A DNA stretch of 64,000 bases from Coprinellus micaceus (GCA_951394405.1 OX596342.1:744001-808000); one strand, 5' to 3'. Shown: positions 32,648 to 45,724, numbered from the stretch's first letter. The notes: generated by a model from the sequence alone, not told the origin. A program made the numbers and translations.

Positions 32648-35600
32648 ATGGCAGGCTTCCTTCGCCGCAAGAACAAGAATGCCGATGCGGTCCCTCCAAA
32701 GGAGAAGCTGAGCTCGATATCGATATCGACGCCGGCGCAACAACGGCCCCAGCAGACCACGACGACGACTACGCCGCTTTTCGCCCGGTTCGCGACGAGC
32801 ACGAGCACGACTACGACAAAGACGGGGACGGGGATGGGGGCGAGGACGCAGAATGGGAATGGGAATGGGCATGGGAATGGGAATGGGGGCGGGGGCGAGG
32901 CGGGATCGCGGGTGGTGTCGTCGCCGACGTCGCTGTCGAGCAGCGTGCGCAGGGAGAACACGACGGGGGGATCGTCGTATCGTGGGTACGGTGCTGCGTC
33001 GAGCTCGGTTAGTGTGGCGACCAGTGGGAGGGGGCCGACGTATCCTTCCTCTTCTTCCTCTTCCTCGTTCTCTCAGCGCCAGCACCAACAGCAGCAATAC
33101 CAGCATCAGCAGCAGCAGTACCAACAGCAACAGTACCAACAGCAACAGCAGCAGCCACATTCGTCATTCTACCAAGACTCGGAGGATAGGTCCTTCGCAT
33201 CGCGCCAGTCGCTCGAGAAGCCGCTTCCGCCTCCGAATTCGAACACCCGTGGTGGGGGTCGTGCGCATCCGCCTGTGTCGTTAAAGCAGCAGCAGCAGCA
33301 GCAGCCGTTACGGTCTCGGACGTCCTTAAACGCCACCGACGATAAACCTCTCCCGCTCCCTGGGCAACAACAATTTCAACCTCAATTTCAACCTCACCAA
33401 TCTCACCCTTACCAACCTCACCCAGCACAACCACAACCGCCCCCAGGTGTCCGACGTAACCTGTCCCTCCAGACAAGCTTTCAGCCGCCGTTACTCCCGC
33501 CTTTATCTCAGAGTGTGACGACGAATTTGCTGGATGATGAGTTTGGGGATTTGGAGACGCCGCAGGCGTATACACCGCGGGCGTCGGTGGTTAGGGAGGG
33601 AGGGGGGTATAATGGTGGTGGTGGTGGGAATGGTAGTATTGGGGGAGGGGGGTATGGGAATGGGAATAGTAATGGTGGAGGGGGGTATGGAAGAGGAGGA
33701 GGAGGAGGAGGGGTCGCGGGTATCGGGTCGGGATACAACAGCAACGCTGCACAGGACCGCCGGATCTCGACGAACGGAGTCGATATCCCTCCTGAGTATG
33801 CTCTCTACCAGGTGCGTTCGAATTCGAATTATCATTGTAATTACACCGCATGGGCAAGCGGTTGGGTTCCTACCGCCCTTCTCATTCTCCTTGAGAGCCA
33901 AGATCCCTAGCCTAGCCCCGCATCGCGTGTTCTAGCGGGGGTGATTGGCTTCGTCGGGTATGGATGGCATCGACGAGATCCCTTTCCGACTTTGTGTTGA
34001 GATCGCACGTCGCCTTCCTTGTGTCTGCCTGCCTTCGTGTTACCTTCTGCCTTCTACCTTCGCTGCCTGCCTTCCTTCCTTGTATCTGCCTGCCTTGTGT
34101 CTGCCTTCTGCCTACCACCTCCCTTCCGCCTCGGCCCTCTTCTACTTCAAACGAGACTAGCAATGGCTAATACCTGCATTCCATCAGCAACTCGACCTGC
34201 TTAGCTCGTCCCCGCCGCAAGCTTCTCGTCGCGCACTCCCGTCTCCACCTCTTCCATCACCTCCGCCGCAAGATCCACGCCAAGGTCTCTCTTCTTCATC
34301 ATCACCTCCACCGCCGCGGCAGCAGCAGCAGCAGCAGCAGCAGCAATACGCATCCAGGCCCCCGTCAATCTCGTCGGGGAGCATACGATCGGTGAGTGAC
34401 GCTTGTCTGTGCTAGTTCGTTTTCTATTTCTGTGCTTAGCGTGATATGACATCACCCCCTCTTTCCGTTCATTCATTCATTCATCCCTTCCACGTATCTA
34501 TCTACCCGTCTCTTTTATATCTCAACCCAATCCAACCCAACATCGATCCAAATCTCACCCTCCCCTCCCATCCAGGCCTCAATCTCATACAAGAACACCC
34601 ACGCCTACCAATCCCAACCACCCTCCCGCGCGCCCTCCACCTCCCCTCCCCCAGCGATGGGCAACACGAACAGCGTCCTCGCCGCCTCGCTGTACCACTC
34701 CTCCATCCCCGCTTCTTCGAGTTTCCTGCCACCCCCTCGAGGAGGGGCGGGAGGGTTCATGGATACCCAGACAGCCAAGCACAGACGCGTGGGGAACGCC
34801 TCGCCGTCGCCCCCTCCGCCGCCAGGCGCGTCGGCCCCGGTCCTTCCTTATATCCAGGATAGAGAGAGAGGAGGGGGAGGAGGGGTGCCGCCGAGGAGGG
34901 CGGCGTCGGTTGTGCGGCCTGCGTATTCTCAAGGACCTGCACCCTCGCCGGGACCCGTGCCAGGACCCGTAAGAGCGCCAGCGCCGGTACAGGCGCCTGC
35001 GCCTGTGATCAGAGGCCCGCGTATTTTTGCAGCTATGGCCGCAGCAGACGGCGACGCCAACCCGAACGGTTACGCTCCACCACCGCCGAACCCGAAAGCG
35101 GGTTTTCCTCCTCCGCAGCACCAGCAACGACCACCCAATGGTGGTGCGATGTACCCTCACGAACCTCAACCCCATCCTCAGTACAACAACAACCCTAGCA
35201 CGATGATGTCCCAGGCGCCGAATGGTTTCCATCCTCAGAACCAGAGCCAGCAATTCCTACCCCCAACCCAGCTCCCAGGATCGAACAACAACCCCTACCC
35301 CACCCCACCCATGCACGCCGACGCCCCCCTCGACCCCTACGCCACGCCCCGCAACTTCTCGCGTCCCCTGGGCAGCTCGGGCTCTATCCACCGCATGTCC
35401 ATGGTGTCTACCTCTTCGCACAGTCCGAATTACCATAGTTCGAGTCACCAGGGTGGTTCCAAGAACCCTCATTACCATCCCCAACAACAGCACGCTAGGT
35501 CGGTATCGGTGACGCCGAACCTCACACCCTCGCCGACCCCGCCGCAGTCTCCTCCACGAGCGAGGAAGCTCAGTAAGCAGCAACGCCCGGATGTGATGAA

Positions 35601-38365
35601 GATGTCGAATGGATCTGTGAGCTCGTTTGTGAGTGCGTCGGCGGAGAGTTTGCATTCGAGTGGGCATAGCCATGGACATGGACACGGGGGGACACCGAGT
35701 CCCAGCAGAATGGGACATGGAAACGTTCATCAGCATGGAGCGCACCGTACGCTCGCGAAGACCCAAAGTCATGTCCCTGTTGTGCATTCGAACCTAACCA
35801 CCCCCATTACCTCCTCCTCCGCTTCCTCCTCTTCCATCAACGTCGCCCACACCCTCACCACCCACCCTCACCACACCAACGCGAACTCGAACAACTCGAG
35901 CTCGATCCCCCCGAGCCCTCTGACCCCCGCGTCCTTCTCCTCGGCGTCGGAGGAGCCGATAACGCAGGTGGACGCGGAGACGGCGCGGAAGGCGGGGATT
36001 CCGTTGGATGATGATCCGTTTGCGAGGGCGGAGGGGGTGAGGATGTTGAGTCCGATTGCGGTGGGGGACGTTAATGGGGCGGTGCCGGTGCCGGTTCCGG
36101 TTGGGGGGAGTGGAGCGGCAGGGGAGGGGGTGGTGAAGAGGGCGAGGTCGAAGTCGAATTTGAGGGAGGATGGGGCTGCGAATGGGGCGGCGGTAACGGC
36201 GACGGCAGGGGAAGGAGCGGTGAAGAGGGCGAAGTCAAAGTCGAATTTGAGGGAGGAGGGGGGTGCGGCGACGGCGACGGCGTTGCTGCCTGGGGGTGGT
36301 GTCGCCCCCGGGGAGAAGAGCGCGGTTGTTGTGGAAGGTGCTTGGGAAGGTGTTGCCCCTCCCGAGGCGCAGCCCGAACCTGTGAAGAAGACGAAGGAGC
36401 AGCTGAAGGAGGAGAGGAGGAAGGAGAGGAGGGAACGGAAGGCGCGGGAGAAGGAGGCGAAGGTTAAGGAGAAGGAGAGGCAGTTGAAGGAGAAGGAGGC
36501 TGCGCTGGTCGCTGCGGGGGGTGTCGTGCCCCCTCGGCCGCGGCCCCAGTCTCAGTCTGTGGTGGAGGACGAGCCGGAGCCTGTCGTTGGCGAGGAGCTG
36601 GATGCTTTGCAGTCCAAGGTCGAGGTCGAGGTCGAGGTCAAGGTCGATACGACGACGTTCCCCTTAGCGCAGTTCGTGGCGAACCCGCAGCTCCTGGCGA
36701 ATTTGTTGGGGTATTTCTCGTTTTACGATTGGTGTATCCTGTCGAGTGTGACGAGGGAGGTGAGGATTGTGTTGGTGCAGGGGAAGCTGCTGAGGGAGGA
36801 GGTGTTGGAGAGGTATTTGAAGACGGTGGGGTATGCGAGGTGGAGTTGGGATGATAGAGAGCCGCTTGGTTTGTCGTTGCAGGTGAGTGTGCTGGCTCGG
36901 GTTTGGTGTGGTGGTTGGCTGACCTGGCATCGTTGATATAGGACCTTGCGGATTACATGCGAGGAGTGTCTACGCCATCTCATGAGTACGCGCGGGTGTC
37001 CAAGATGTATGTGCACTCGCTTTCGGTGCATCCGGATATCCGCGACCCGTCGCTGGAGCATACTGTGCGCTCTCTCACCGCCTCAACTCGGGCATACACT
37101 CGTGTTGTTCTGCGGCTACGAGCGCAGGCGGAGAAGGAGTCTGCTGTCGCTGCTGCGAATCCTCTCAACCGAGCCACGCCCCCGTCCGCCTCGATACGCA
37201 ATGGCATTGCAAATAACTACTCCAATGGCTACGTGAACAGCTACAACCCCTCCCGTCCCCCGTCCCGCTCAACCAGCCGCGCTCCTTCGCCCACCATGTC
37301 CAACTTCTCGCATTCTCACTCGAACGCCCAAGCCTACCCTGGTGCGATGCAGCCGAATTCGTCTCAGACGAACCTGGGATTCCGGTCTCCGCTGTTCCGC
37401 CTGCGACGCGCGCCGCTGCTTCGCGTGTTCGTGCCTTCGCCGGAGGGAGATTGGCTCTCGGATACGAGCGTGTTGGAGTGCGAGGCGGAGTGTAAGCGGG
37501 CGGGGGTGACGCATTTGATGAGGATGGGTGATGTTGTTTGGGATATTGCGGTTGGGGATGAGGGGAATATTGGGAGGATGGTGTATGACGGGAAGTATCT
37601 CATTGTGAGTTTTGCCTTGTGTTGGATTGTGGTGGTGTTGGACTGACGGGATGTGAAAGGATCTTGATTATGCGTTCAACCCTATTGGAGACCTTCCGAA
37701 GTATATTCCTGCCTTGGCGTTCCCCCCTTCGTATTTCCATCGGGTCATTCGAACCGGCGCTGTGACGAGCAACCCTGTCGTCCATATGGATATCAGCCTA
37801 TGGGGCGAAGAGATTGCCGCCAACCTACAGCTACTCCAGGACCGGGTCAAGACCGAAACGTAAGTCCCTATACGGGCCTTTGTTGTTCCTACCCAACTAA
37901 CTCTTTGTTTTTCATTAGACCCCAAGGAGCGTATCACAATGTCGTGCGATGGGTCCATCGATCCTCGTTCGTGATTCGACCACCGGCAAGAGTCATGCAG
38001 CGAGGCCCCAGTGTCAATGGCCGCGGCCAACCCACCACACCGCGCATCCCCATTCCGGATACGGAGCTGTTCATCGATGCCGGGTGGTATGGCACCATCG
38101 TGGTGGAGACCGAGGGGACGAATGAGGCGCTAGCAGACCTCCAGGATCGATGTGGTCCGCGCGCTTTCCCGCCGCGGCCTAGGCCGCTGAACCCCGCCCA
38201 GCAGAAGGCGCATAGTGAGGTTCGGAAGGTGTTTAGGATCCTAAGGGAGAAAAGGTGCGCGCTGTTGGTCTTCATTGGTTGATGCGATGGGTATGCTAAC
38301 GATTGCTTAGTCGACCTGGAGAGATTTGGATCAAGGCTGTTGGAGTCAAAGAACGCATTCTGTGA
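32648..38365 (+). CDS. Large conserved fungal protein with long disordered N-terminus (1642 aa)
   Basis: Seven exons join in frame: 32648-33811, 34188-34391, 34576-36882, 36942-37604, 37660-37859, 37919-38254 and 38311-38365. The first two introns are long (376 and 184 nt, the first full of CCTGCCTT repeats); the rest are 55-59 nt. I start at MAGFLRRKNKN. The first 1000 residues are low complexity: poly-Ser, poly-Gln (from about 33080, and a CAG run near 34320), Gly/Asn-rich, Pro-rich and a charged KEERRKERRERK coiled-coil-like stretch. The C-terminal half is ordered: LANLLGYFSFYDWCILSSV, EVLERYLKTVGYARW, LRVFVPSPEGDWLSD, NPIGDLPKYIPALAFPPSYF, VVRWVHRSSFVIR, and ELFIDAGWYGTIVVETEG. I take it as a conserved fungal protein of unknown role; FSFYDWCIL loosely recalls an F-box-type helix. 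Confidence 0.8.
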
Positions 38366-39050
38366 TTCGCTGGACGAAATCGGACCTTCTGAAGCTAAAC
38401 TTTATTTACGCAAGGCGCGTTGCTGGTTTGTGACTCATTGCTTCTCGTCGTTCTGTCTACTACGCTGCTTCTCGGGGTTTTCTTTCTGTTTTCAATCGTT
38501 GCTTAGTCTCACTTCTAGTCTTTTATGCTCGGCTCTCTTCCACGACCCATCTTTTCATCACTTGATAAATTATCCACTTGCATCGTAACTAGACATTCAC
38601 GTATCACGCATCATGACCAAACGCTTCACACTCTAGCTATTGTATTCTATACACCCATGAACCCGGTTTGCTTAGCCTTCCCCTACCCTTCTCCTGTTCA
38701 GCGCGATGTGGACGAGGGTCGAGATAAGATAAGATCAGGGAGTGTATTTACCCCTATTTAGACGACAGATCTGGGGGCTAGCGCGCATGTTAACAGCAGC
38801 TTGACTTTGGCTTCCATCTTCCTTTGGTTCTCTTCTACCCTACACCTTCATTCTAGTAATTACAGGGTATGTGTTCCACTCCATCCATCGTCTTCTCGAC
38901 CCTGACATCCTGCCACAGCTGTAACTATACACTCAAGACCATATACTATCCCCCTATCGTACAAAACCACATCGCTCCGGGAAACCCAACATCTCCTGGC
39001 CACCGAAGCTCCTCCGCAGAATCTCCCCAGTAGTACTCACCGACGCATAG
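38366..39050. other. Intergenic
   Basis: Pyrimidine-rich 3' flank of the large gene and 5' flank of the next. No gene seen. Confidence 0.4.
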
Positions 39051-39670
39051 ATGCAGAGAGACAATTCACCGGATACCCCAGATGCCACGCACCCCATACC
39101 TAGCGAAGAACTCGAACCCAACCTTCTCTACGCGGTCCTAACCTACCGGGGCGAGCTAGCGACGTGGAACTGGTCCTTCTTCGTCCCCAACCCCGCTGTG
39201 AAGCCGATCGGTAACGCCGGAACGCTATTCCACGTCGTCGATAACGAGACGCCGGGGGATTGGAAGTTCGAGAAGGAGTCCAAGGGGGTCATTTCGTCGC
39301 CGCACGTCGTCGCCATCATCCGCCTCGCGGACGTCAGCTTCCTAGGGGAGTATGACGATATCGTTGGGCCGGATAGCCTCGTACCGATGTTCAAGACCAT
39401 CGCGATCCCTGCCCTAGGTTCGATTGCGAGTGCGGATTTCAGCTCGAGGTCGTGGTTTTTGGACGCAATAGCGGTCCTGCATGATTGCGGGGTCGTTACT
39501 TGCGACGACTGCTGGCTCCTGGAGCGGGAGATCCGGAGGTGTGCATTCCAGGCGATGGATAGCTTCCTAGAGAGCAAAGGTACGATTCCGACCCCATCAG
39601 GGCCTCTAGTGCCACAGCTGATCTCCCTGCCCCAGGCTGGACGGCGTATCGTTCGGAGCAGTGCACATGA
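39051..39670 (+). CDS. Small uncharacterised Agaricomycete protein (187 aa)
   Basis: Exons 39051-39579 and 39636-39670 join in frame over a 56-nt intron and end in a short GWTAYRSEQCT tail. After a disordered start (MQRDNSPDTPDATHP) come LEPNLLYAVLTYRGELATWNW, TLFHVVDNETPGDWKFEKE, AIIRLADVSFLG and SWFLDAIAVLHDCGVVTC. This order (LYAVLTYRG...HWSFF-like strand, LFHVVD, W-x-FE, R-x-W-x-LDAI) fits a family of small fungal proteins that I recall as domains of unknown function; I am not sure of the Pfam name. No signal peptide or membrane segment. Function unknown. Confidence 0.75.
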
Positions 39671-40447
39671 TTGTGGGGGATCTACGCTTCCGCAAGACCT
39701 CTGGGTTGATAGGTGGGCCTTATTCTTCCATTGGCCATTCTATGTGACCCAACTAACAATCCGCTCCTTCAAGTTCAAGTTCGCTTTCGCTTCCGGCTCT
39801 CTGCATTGCTATCCAGCTGCTGTCCCGCTCTAACTTATCTCGATAGATGCGTATGGGTGAATTGAGGACATGACCCTTCCGAAGGACCGCTTCTACCGTA
39901 CTATTCAGTATGGGACACACAATGAGCAGGGCCACAAGCTCCATTCAATTTTCCTTCCCCTACGTCCCCCGCACCAGCCTAAACCGTACGGTATCGATAT
40001 TAGGTATCGATGAGTACCACGACGATCACCGCAAACAGCCTAGCAGGCACGTCCAGTTATGACCTCACTGCGTCGACACCCATGCGGTGCATCAACCTCG
40101 TTAATCACTTCGCCCTCAGTACGGTCCTTCTATAGCCGCATCGTCATTGCTCTCAGGGGCACGCTTCCGGGCGCTTAATTGCGCTGTGGCCAGTTCGCGG
40201 TACACATGTTGCTGGCGTCCGGGTATACAAACCAACGCAAAGACCCTATATGGTGATGGGAAGCGTCAGCCATGGGAGGTGGCTGACGCGCGTAACCCGA
40301 TCGAAGATCGTCGCTTAATATTGCTTGGACTCTGATACCGGTAGCTGGACGCGCCCGCACCTCACCCGCCCTCAGCTAGACCCTCGCTGGAACGAGACCG
40401 TCATTCTACCGCAAGGCCTAGCTTGCTAGCAACGACCTCTCCTCGAT
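39671..40447. other. Intergenic
   Basis: GGGCGCTTAAT at 40169-40179, a variant of the accessory-gene element, lies about 270 bp before the ATG at 40448. No gene seen. Confidence 0.4.
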
Positions 40448-41363
40448 ATGATCTACTCGACTTTCCTACTCCAGGGCCTTTTCCCCACGTTGATCGTGCT
40501 GTCCTTGTTGTTCGCTCAACCAGTGTTTGGAAGCCCTTTGAGTTCTGGGGGATCACTCAAAGCCACAGCAAGGACAGAACCAGACAATACAGTCCTTATC
40601 AAAGGCCCAGACAACTTTTGGTGTGCACGCCCTTTGTCTCTCCCCGCGTGTGCCCAATCTGACTGACTTTTTTGCATCAGTCTGGTCGTACCGAGGTAAG
40701 CACGCTGCCCTTTCAGCTTCATTCTCGGGACCACTGACGGTACAGTTGACTCACGCAACCTATAGAGACGGACATACAAATATCGGAGAAAGCGAACGCC
40801 CTGGTGGCACGACCGTCTACTGCTCTCCCGCCGCACGGTATGATACGCGCCAGGGCCAGCTCTTCTCGACGTTTTGGACGAATGTCGAGCACGTCACTGA
40901 CTTTGGGGTGAATGGTGGGAGGTATACGCAATGTGAGTGACGCCTCCGAGTATGCGAGATCCTTTACTGACCCAAACTGGTGTACCCTAGTGACCGGGTG
41001 CATCGACCCTTCAACCTTGGATCGGCTGAACATCGACGACGATGGAGGCCAGTACGACTCGAGTGGAGGCTCTTCTGGGACAGGGAATCCGGAAGGAAGC
41101 GTTTGTGTAGGGTCGGTCACCTCTCGCTCTCCGGCTTCGAGCATTCTCTAATCAAGGCGTAGATACAACCACTACATCGAGATTCTCGAACCGTCTGCAC
41201 CTCGTGCTTGCATTCGCTGCTGTGACGACCCAGAAGACTGTCCAACGCATGACGGTACGCCACTCGATTCCTTGTATGCCTGGTCTGACTAACGGGTCGC
41301 TATAAACTAGACACGGACGGGTGCCCCTCCGTCATCCCAGGAAACTACTTCGACTGTGATTGA
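40448..41363 (+). CDS. Secreted cysteine-rich protein (206 aa)
   Basis: Six exons join in frame: 40448-40620, 40681-40695 (a 15-nt micro-exon), 40766-40932, 40991-41111, 41163-41254 and 41311-41363; introns 51-70 nt. The N-terminus is a clear signal peptide (MIYSTFLLQGLFPTLIVL...QPVFG). The mature part has ten Cys and landmarks FCLVVPRDGHTNIGESE, GGTTVYCSPAARYD, GGRYTQLTGCIDPSTLDRL, GGQYDSSGG, SVCVGYNHYIEILEP, RACIRCCDDPEDCP and GCPSVIPGNYFDC. The pattern matches a family of basidiomycete secreted proteins that I have seen without assigned function. The micro-exon is supported because only with it does TNIGESE stay in frame with the preceding FCLVVPR. Probably extracellular and disulfide-stabilised; role unknown. 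Confidence 0.85.
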
Positions 41364-41571
41364 CTTCAGATCCCTACACACCTCCGGGTACCTATGATAT
41401 CAACACCATTACACAAAACAAATGCTAGATGCGCCCACGACAATGCTACTTACACAGGATGAAATGGTGTGCTACAGAGAATAAAGTCATTCGATATGCC
41501 TTTTGCAAATATTCAAGTCCAAGTCCGGTTCGATGCACAAGCCTCGCCCTCACTCATCTTCATCGGCGTTC

Positions 41572-44500
41572 TTAGCGCAATCCGCCCTCCTGGGCCGCAT
41601 ACCTCGCGTACGATCCTTGGCCATACCCCTGCTGCCCCTGCGCAGGCGGTGGTGGGCCATACCCTGGGTAATGCCCTCCCGCCGGAATCTGCTGGCCGTA
41701 CCCTTGCATTGGCTGCTGCTGTTGCTGCTGGGGTCCACCAACCCCATAATACGACCCGGGCCTCGCGCCCCCACTCCCTGCACTGACTCCACTCGCCCTC
41801 TGTCCAACACCTCCAGGGAACTCGGAACTCAACGGGCTCCCCTGCTCGTATGCACTCAAATCGAAGCCATAGTCGTATTCCGTCTCTGGGCGGGCTGCTG
41901 CTGCACCTGGTGGAGGCGGGGGGAGATCCCGGCTTACACGGTGGTGTGCGTGGGGGTGGGGTTGTTGTTGCTGTTGCTGAGGGGGAAGCTGGGATGAGTA
42001 GTTGGCCGGTTCGTTGGTGTGGTATGGATTGGGCAGTTGGCTTTGTGGGGTAGGCACGCTTCCGGGGAAGACACCGCCGACGGGTGTACTGCCGTACGCT
42101 GCCTGCTTTGCCTGCTGCGGCTGCGGCTGGGAAGGTGGAGCCGCAGGCAACCCTCGTCGCGGATCAGGCAAGCTTCCGTAGTTATCCCCGCTGTTCGACG
42201 GGAGTGGCTGTGGGCGCTTAAACGCACTCGCCGAGATCGTACGCGCCCCAGTGGGTATGGGGGACGCCAACGGCGATGAACCAGCGCTCCCCGCCCCACC
42301 CCCAGGCTGCAGCCTCGCCCCCAGGTAAGGGGAGGTAGAGTTGGCAGTGGACTTGGGCGGCGACGATGGGGCGCTTCCGATGGAGACAACGGTATTCCCT
42401 CCAAGCCCAGGACTGCTCGTGGCACTTGATGGGAACTCCCCTGGGGTCCTGTACGGCGACTCGGGCGACGTGCGCGACTCCTCACCGCTGAATCGTGGAA
42501 GGTTATCTTGGAATGACGGTCCGTCGGGGTATGACAGCGGGGACGACATTTGGCCGGGTTGCATATGCGCCGCCTGGAACCTGGGCGGGATTGGTGAAGA
42601 CCCGGTACGTGTGCCTTGGAAGCGAGGGGGAACCCCGGGTTCCGGGGGCTGGTATGCCTGGAGCCGAGGCGGCAGGTTCGCACTAGGAGGGCCGCCGTAT
42701 TGTGGTGGCTCCTGCTGGGGGTAACCGCCACCTTGTTGGTACGATTGTGCAAATGACTGGGCTGCGGTGGGACTTGGTTGAGCGCTGGATGCGGTGGAAG
42801 ATTGTTGGTACGATTGCGCATATGCCTGCGCGGCTGTGCGCGGGGGTTGGTCTGTGAAAGGTTGCGGCGAGACAACGCGTTGGGCGAAGGGAGCTGAGGG
42901 AGGGGCGAGGGGAGATTCGGATCGGGGTCCCTGAGGTTGTTCTACAGAAATAGGGGGCAAGAGATCATGGCTACGTTGCTCGTCGTCTCTATCGTCCTTC
43001 TCTTCGGTAGGAGGCGAAAGCTTGGGTGGAGTAAAGTCTGATAGAGTGATCTCTTGGGAGAGTGCGCGCGCCGCAGCAGCGTCCAAAGCTTTCCGCTCCT
43101 TCTCTGCGTCCTTCCGTTCATCCTCCTCGGGGTCGAAGGTGGGTGGTGGGATGCGGGGGATGCTCTTCTTTGGTTTTACCACATGAGGCCGCTCGTCGAC
43201 CTCATCGATCTCCACCTTGACGCTGACGGGCCTGAATGGTGGTGGTGCTTCTACCAAGTCCATTTTAGCACCATGGCTAAAGCATATAGAGTTAATTGGA
43301 CGTACTGTTACCTGAATCTAAACTCCTTTTTCTGTCATCCAGTGGCTCCTGGATCTTCGGAGGTTGGGTTCGAGGGAGGTGCTCGTCGTCAGAGATGGAA
43401 ATCGCGTCGTCATCGGCAGATGTCATGTAGGCAAGTAGAGCGTTATCATCGTCCGATATCTGGGAAACGTCACGACGGTGTATAGGTAGGGTACTCTGCT
43501 GGCCGGGAGGGGTGGCCCAGGGGTTCGTGGATGCATCACCAGGAGCAGGAGGCGGCGATGTAGGCTTCGACGAAGGGAGTTCGCTAAGCTCGCCACGCCA
43601 CGCAGCCTTGGCACTATCCTCCGCTATGGCATCCTTCTTTCCATCAAGAGCCTCGGCGATGGAAAGGGAGAACGAGTCGCCGATATCCTCGCGAGTGGTT
43701 AAGAGGGACGGCGGGCTCTGGGATGAGATGGGCGATAAGAAGGCCGGTGGATTAGTCGAGGGGAGGGACTCTTGGCGCAGTTTTACGGGGAATGTCGCAA
43801 ATCTCGCAGAGCTCGGTTCGGTTCGCATGGCACCAAAGTCGTCGACGGGGCTGGAGAGCTCAACAGCCGGGGCTCTTGAGGTGTTCGGAAGGGTATTGAT
43901 CGACGGGGGGTACTGGCCGTGCGCAGGGAAGTTCGGGAATCCCCCTGGGGTCATGGGAGAGTCGAGGCCAGGTTCTTTGGGGGGTAAGGGCAGTGGTGGC
44001 CGCGAGTCGGTAAGCGTCACCTCGTTCACGCCCTGCGCTGCCTCATTCACGAGAGCGTTAATCTTGCTGTGGCCGTAGTACATGTTCCTCGGCATCCCCG
44101 GTTGTGTAATGTCTTCAGGTATCTCTGAGACGAGAAGCCTGCCGTACTCGCCAACGATAACGCCTTTCTCGCAGCATTCTAGCAGCCCGCCGAACTTGAA
44201 CCCCAACCATGTGCGGGTGGACGAGCGCTTAAAGTCCCCCAGCGAAGCTTCCTCCGTCATGATATCCGAGTCGAGCGTCCTGATCTCGTCTTGTAGGCGA
44301 TGGAGTAGCTCGGTCTGAGTATCGAGGTTCTTGTGTTCCGGGCTCATTTTGTGCAGCTTCTTCTCTGCGTCGTCCGCCTTGCGCGCCACAGTCCGCCGCC
44401 GACGCCTTAGTTCGTCCAGGGCCTCCTCGCGGGTCCGTATTGCCTTGAGGTGCTCCCGAATAACGTGCCCATGCCCCGCGTACTGCGTCAAACCCGACGA

Positions 44501-44846
44501 AAAATGCACTAGGAGGGCTGTAGAGGCACTGAGGATATCCTGTCCGGCCAGTTATGAATTCTTTACACCCGCATCGAAGGGCACACGACTCACCCCAAGG
44601 TCATCACCCTCCGCCTGTCCCCACGTCCTCAAGGCCTCCGCCGCCTTGGTGTAGTCTGTACTTAACTTCTGTAGCCTACGACGGTGTCAGTACCATGCCG
44701 CTGGACCTAATTGGCGCGACGACCTACGCGATGATTAGAGTCTTTTCGGAGGTAATCAGGTCTTGTAACGGCCTCAGGTCTTTATTACCACCCAGGCCTG
44801 GTATCGTGGTGTTGTGGGCAACCCTATTGGCCACTGTCTTGAACAT
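41572..44846 (-). CDS. Pil1/Lsp1-type eisosome BAR protein with long disordered tail (1035 aa)
   Basis: Exons 44846-44728, 44675-44594, 44539-43312 and 43250-41572 join in frame (introns 52-61 nt). The N-terminus MFKTVANRVAHNT leads into GGNKDLRPLQDLITSEKTL, ALQKLSTDYTKAAEALRTWG, EGDDLGDIL, IRTREEALDELRRRRRTV, KMSPEHKNLDTQTELL, EEASLGDFKRSSTRTWLGFK and GGLLECCEKGVIVGEYGRLL. These are hallmarks of the Pil1/Lsp1 family, BAR-fold proteins that build eisosomes at the plasma membrane. Pil1 and Lsp1 are about 340 residues; here about 750 further residues follow, rich in Pro, Ser, Gln and Gly with a Gln run near 42000. The tail has no domain I recognise. Single-copy, intact; convergent with the secreted Cys-rich gene. 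Confidence 0.88.
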
Positions 44847-45619
44847 GGTGGTGGTATCGGAGAGAGAAGTGAGGATGGCTGCGCATATTGGAGCACTTGC
44901 GGGTGTAACACGCCGACGACGGGCATCAAATCATCGCCAACACAGCTTTCTTTCTGACCACCACGATCGACGGCGATGACCGTGCATACCAACGCGAATC
45001 GGCACCCTCAACGGTTATGAACGGGAGGGTCGAGTGTCCTATCGCATCGAGACATGATAAAGGAAGACCGATTTGAAGCGATTTGCGTCTGGCTTTATAC
45101 GTACGTCGTTCAGAGCTCCCCCGTTTGGCTTGGTGAGGTCGGATTCGAGCAGTATGCCGCCTGGGCCTTGGGCGGGGCCCTTCAACTGTCTGGAAATGTC
45201 TCTCGGCGGGCTGTCGGCGTTCCACTTGCGGAAGTGAGTCCAGAAAATCATTCGTCCTCGGGCGATGCGCCGCCGTACGTCAGGAATGCGAACCGGGGAA
45301 AGGGTGATGCCATTGAGAAGAGACCTGGGATGTTACTCTGAACTTGGGTTCGTAGTCGACAACGCTATTCAAGGGTACTACCCCTCGGATCGACTCTGGC
45401 TCATTTGGAAGGTTTATGGGTGCATGGATTCTGTCACAACAAAGCTGGTAGCGAGTTGTCTGCCCAGAAGGAGTGCCAGGACGAGGCCTGGAGCTCGGAG
45501 GTCTATTTTATTGCATATTATTGCCCTTTCTTGGGTACCTGACCACTAAGCGTATTCGGGATGCCCTTAAGTACTTCATTCTCTACGTACCTTCGCTCAG
45601 CCTCGCTTCGGAGCAGAAG
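44847..45619. other. Intergenic with a possible gene remnant
   Basis: On the minus strand 45251-45110 reads HFRKWNADSPPRDISRQLKG and GGILLESDLTKPNGGALND up to a GTACGT splice donor. A second frame upstream reads MASPFPRFAFLTYGGASPEDE. These look protein-like, but I cannot chain them into one intact gene. Otherwise this is the promoter region of the Pil1-like gene. Confidence 0.35.
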
Positions 45620-45724
45620 TAATCCCCGGGAACGCATTGCGTCATCTCCAAGCCCCTATTCAAGTTCCCTCCTTGTTCAAATTCATCTTGACTCACAACC
45701 GTAATCATTGGAACATCACACACG

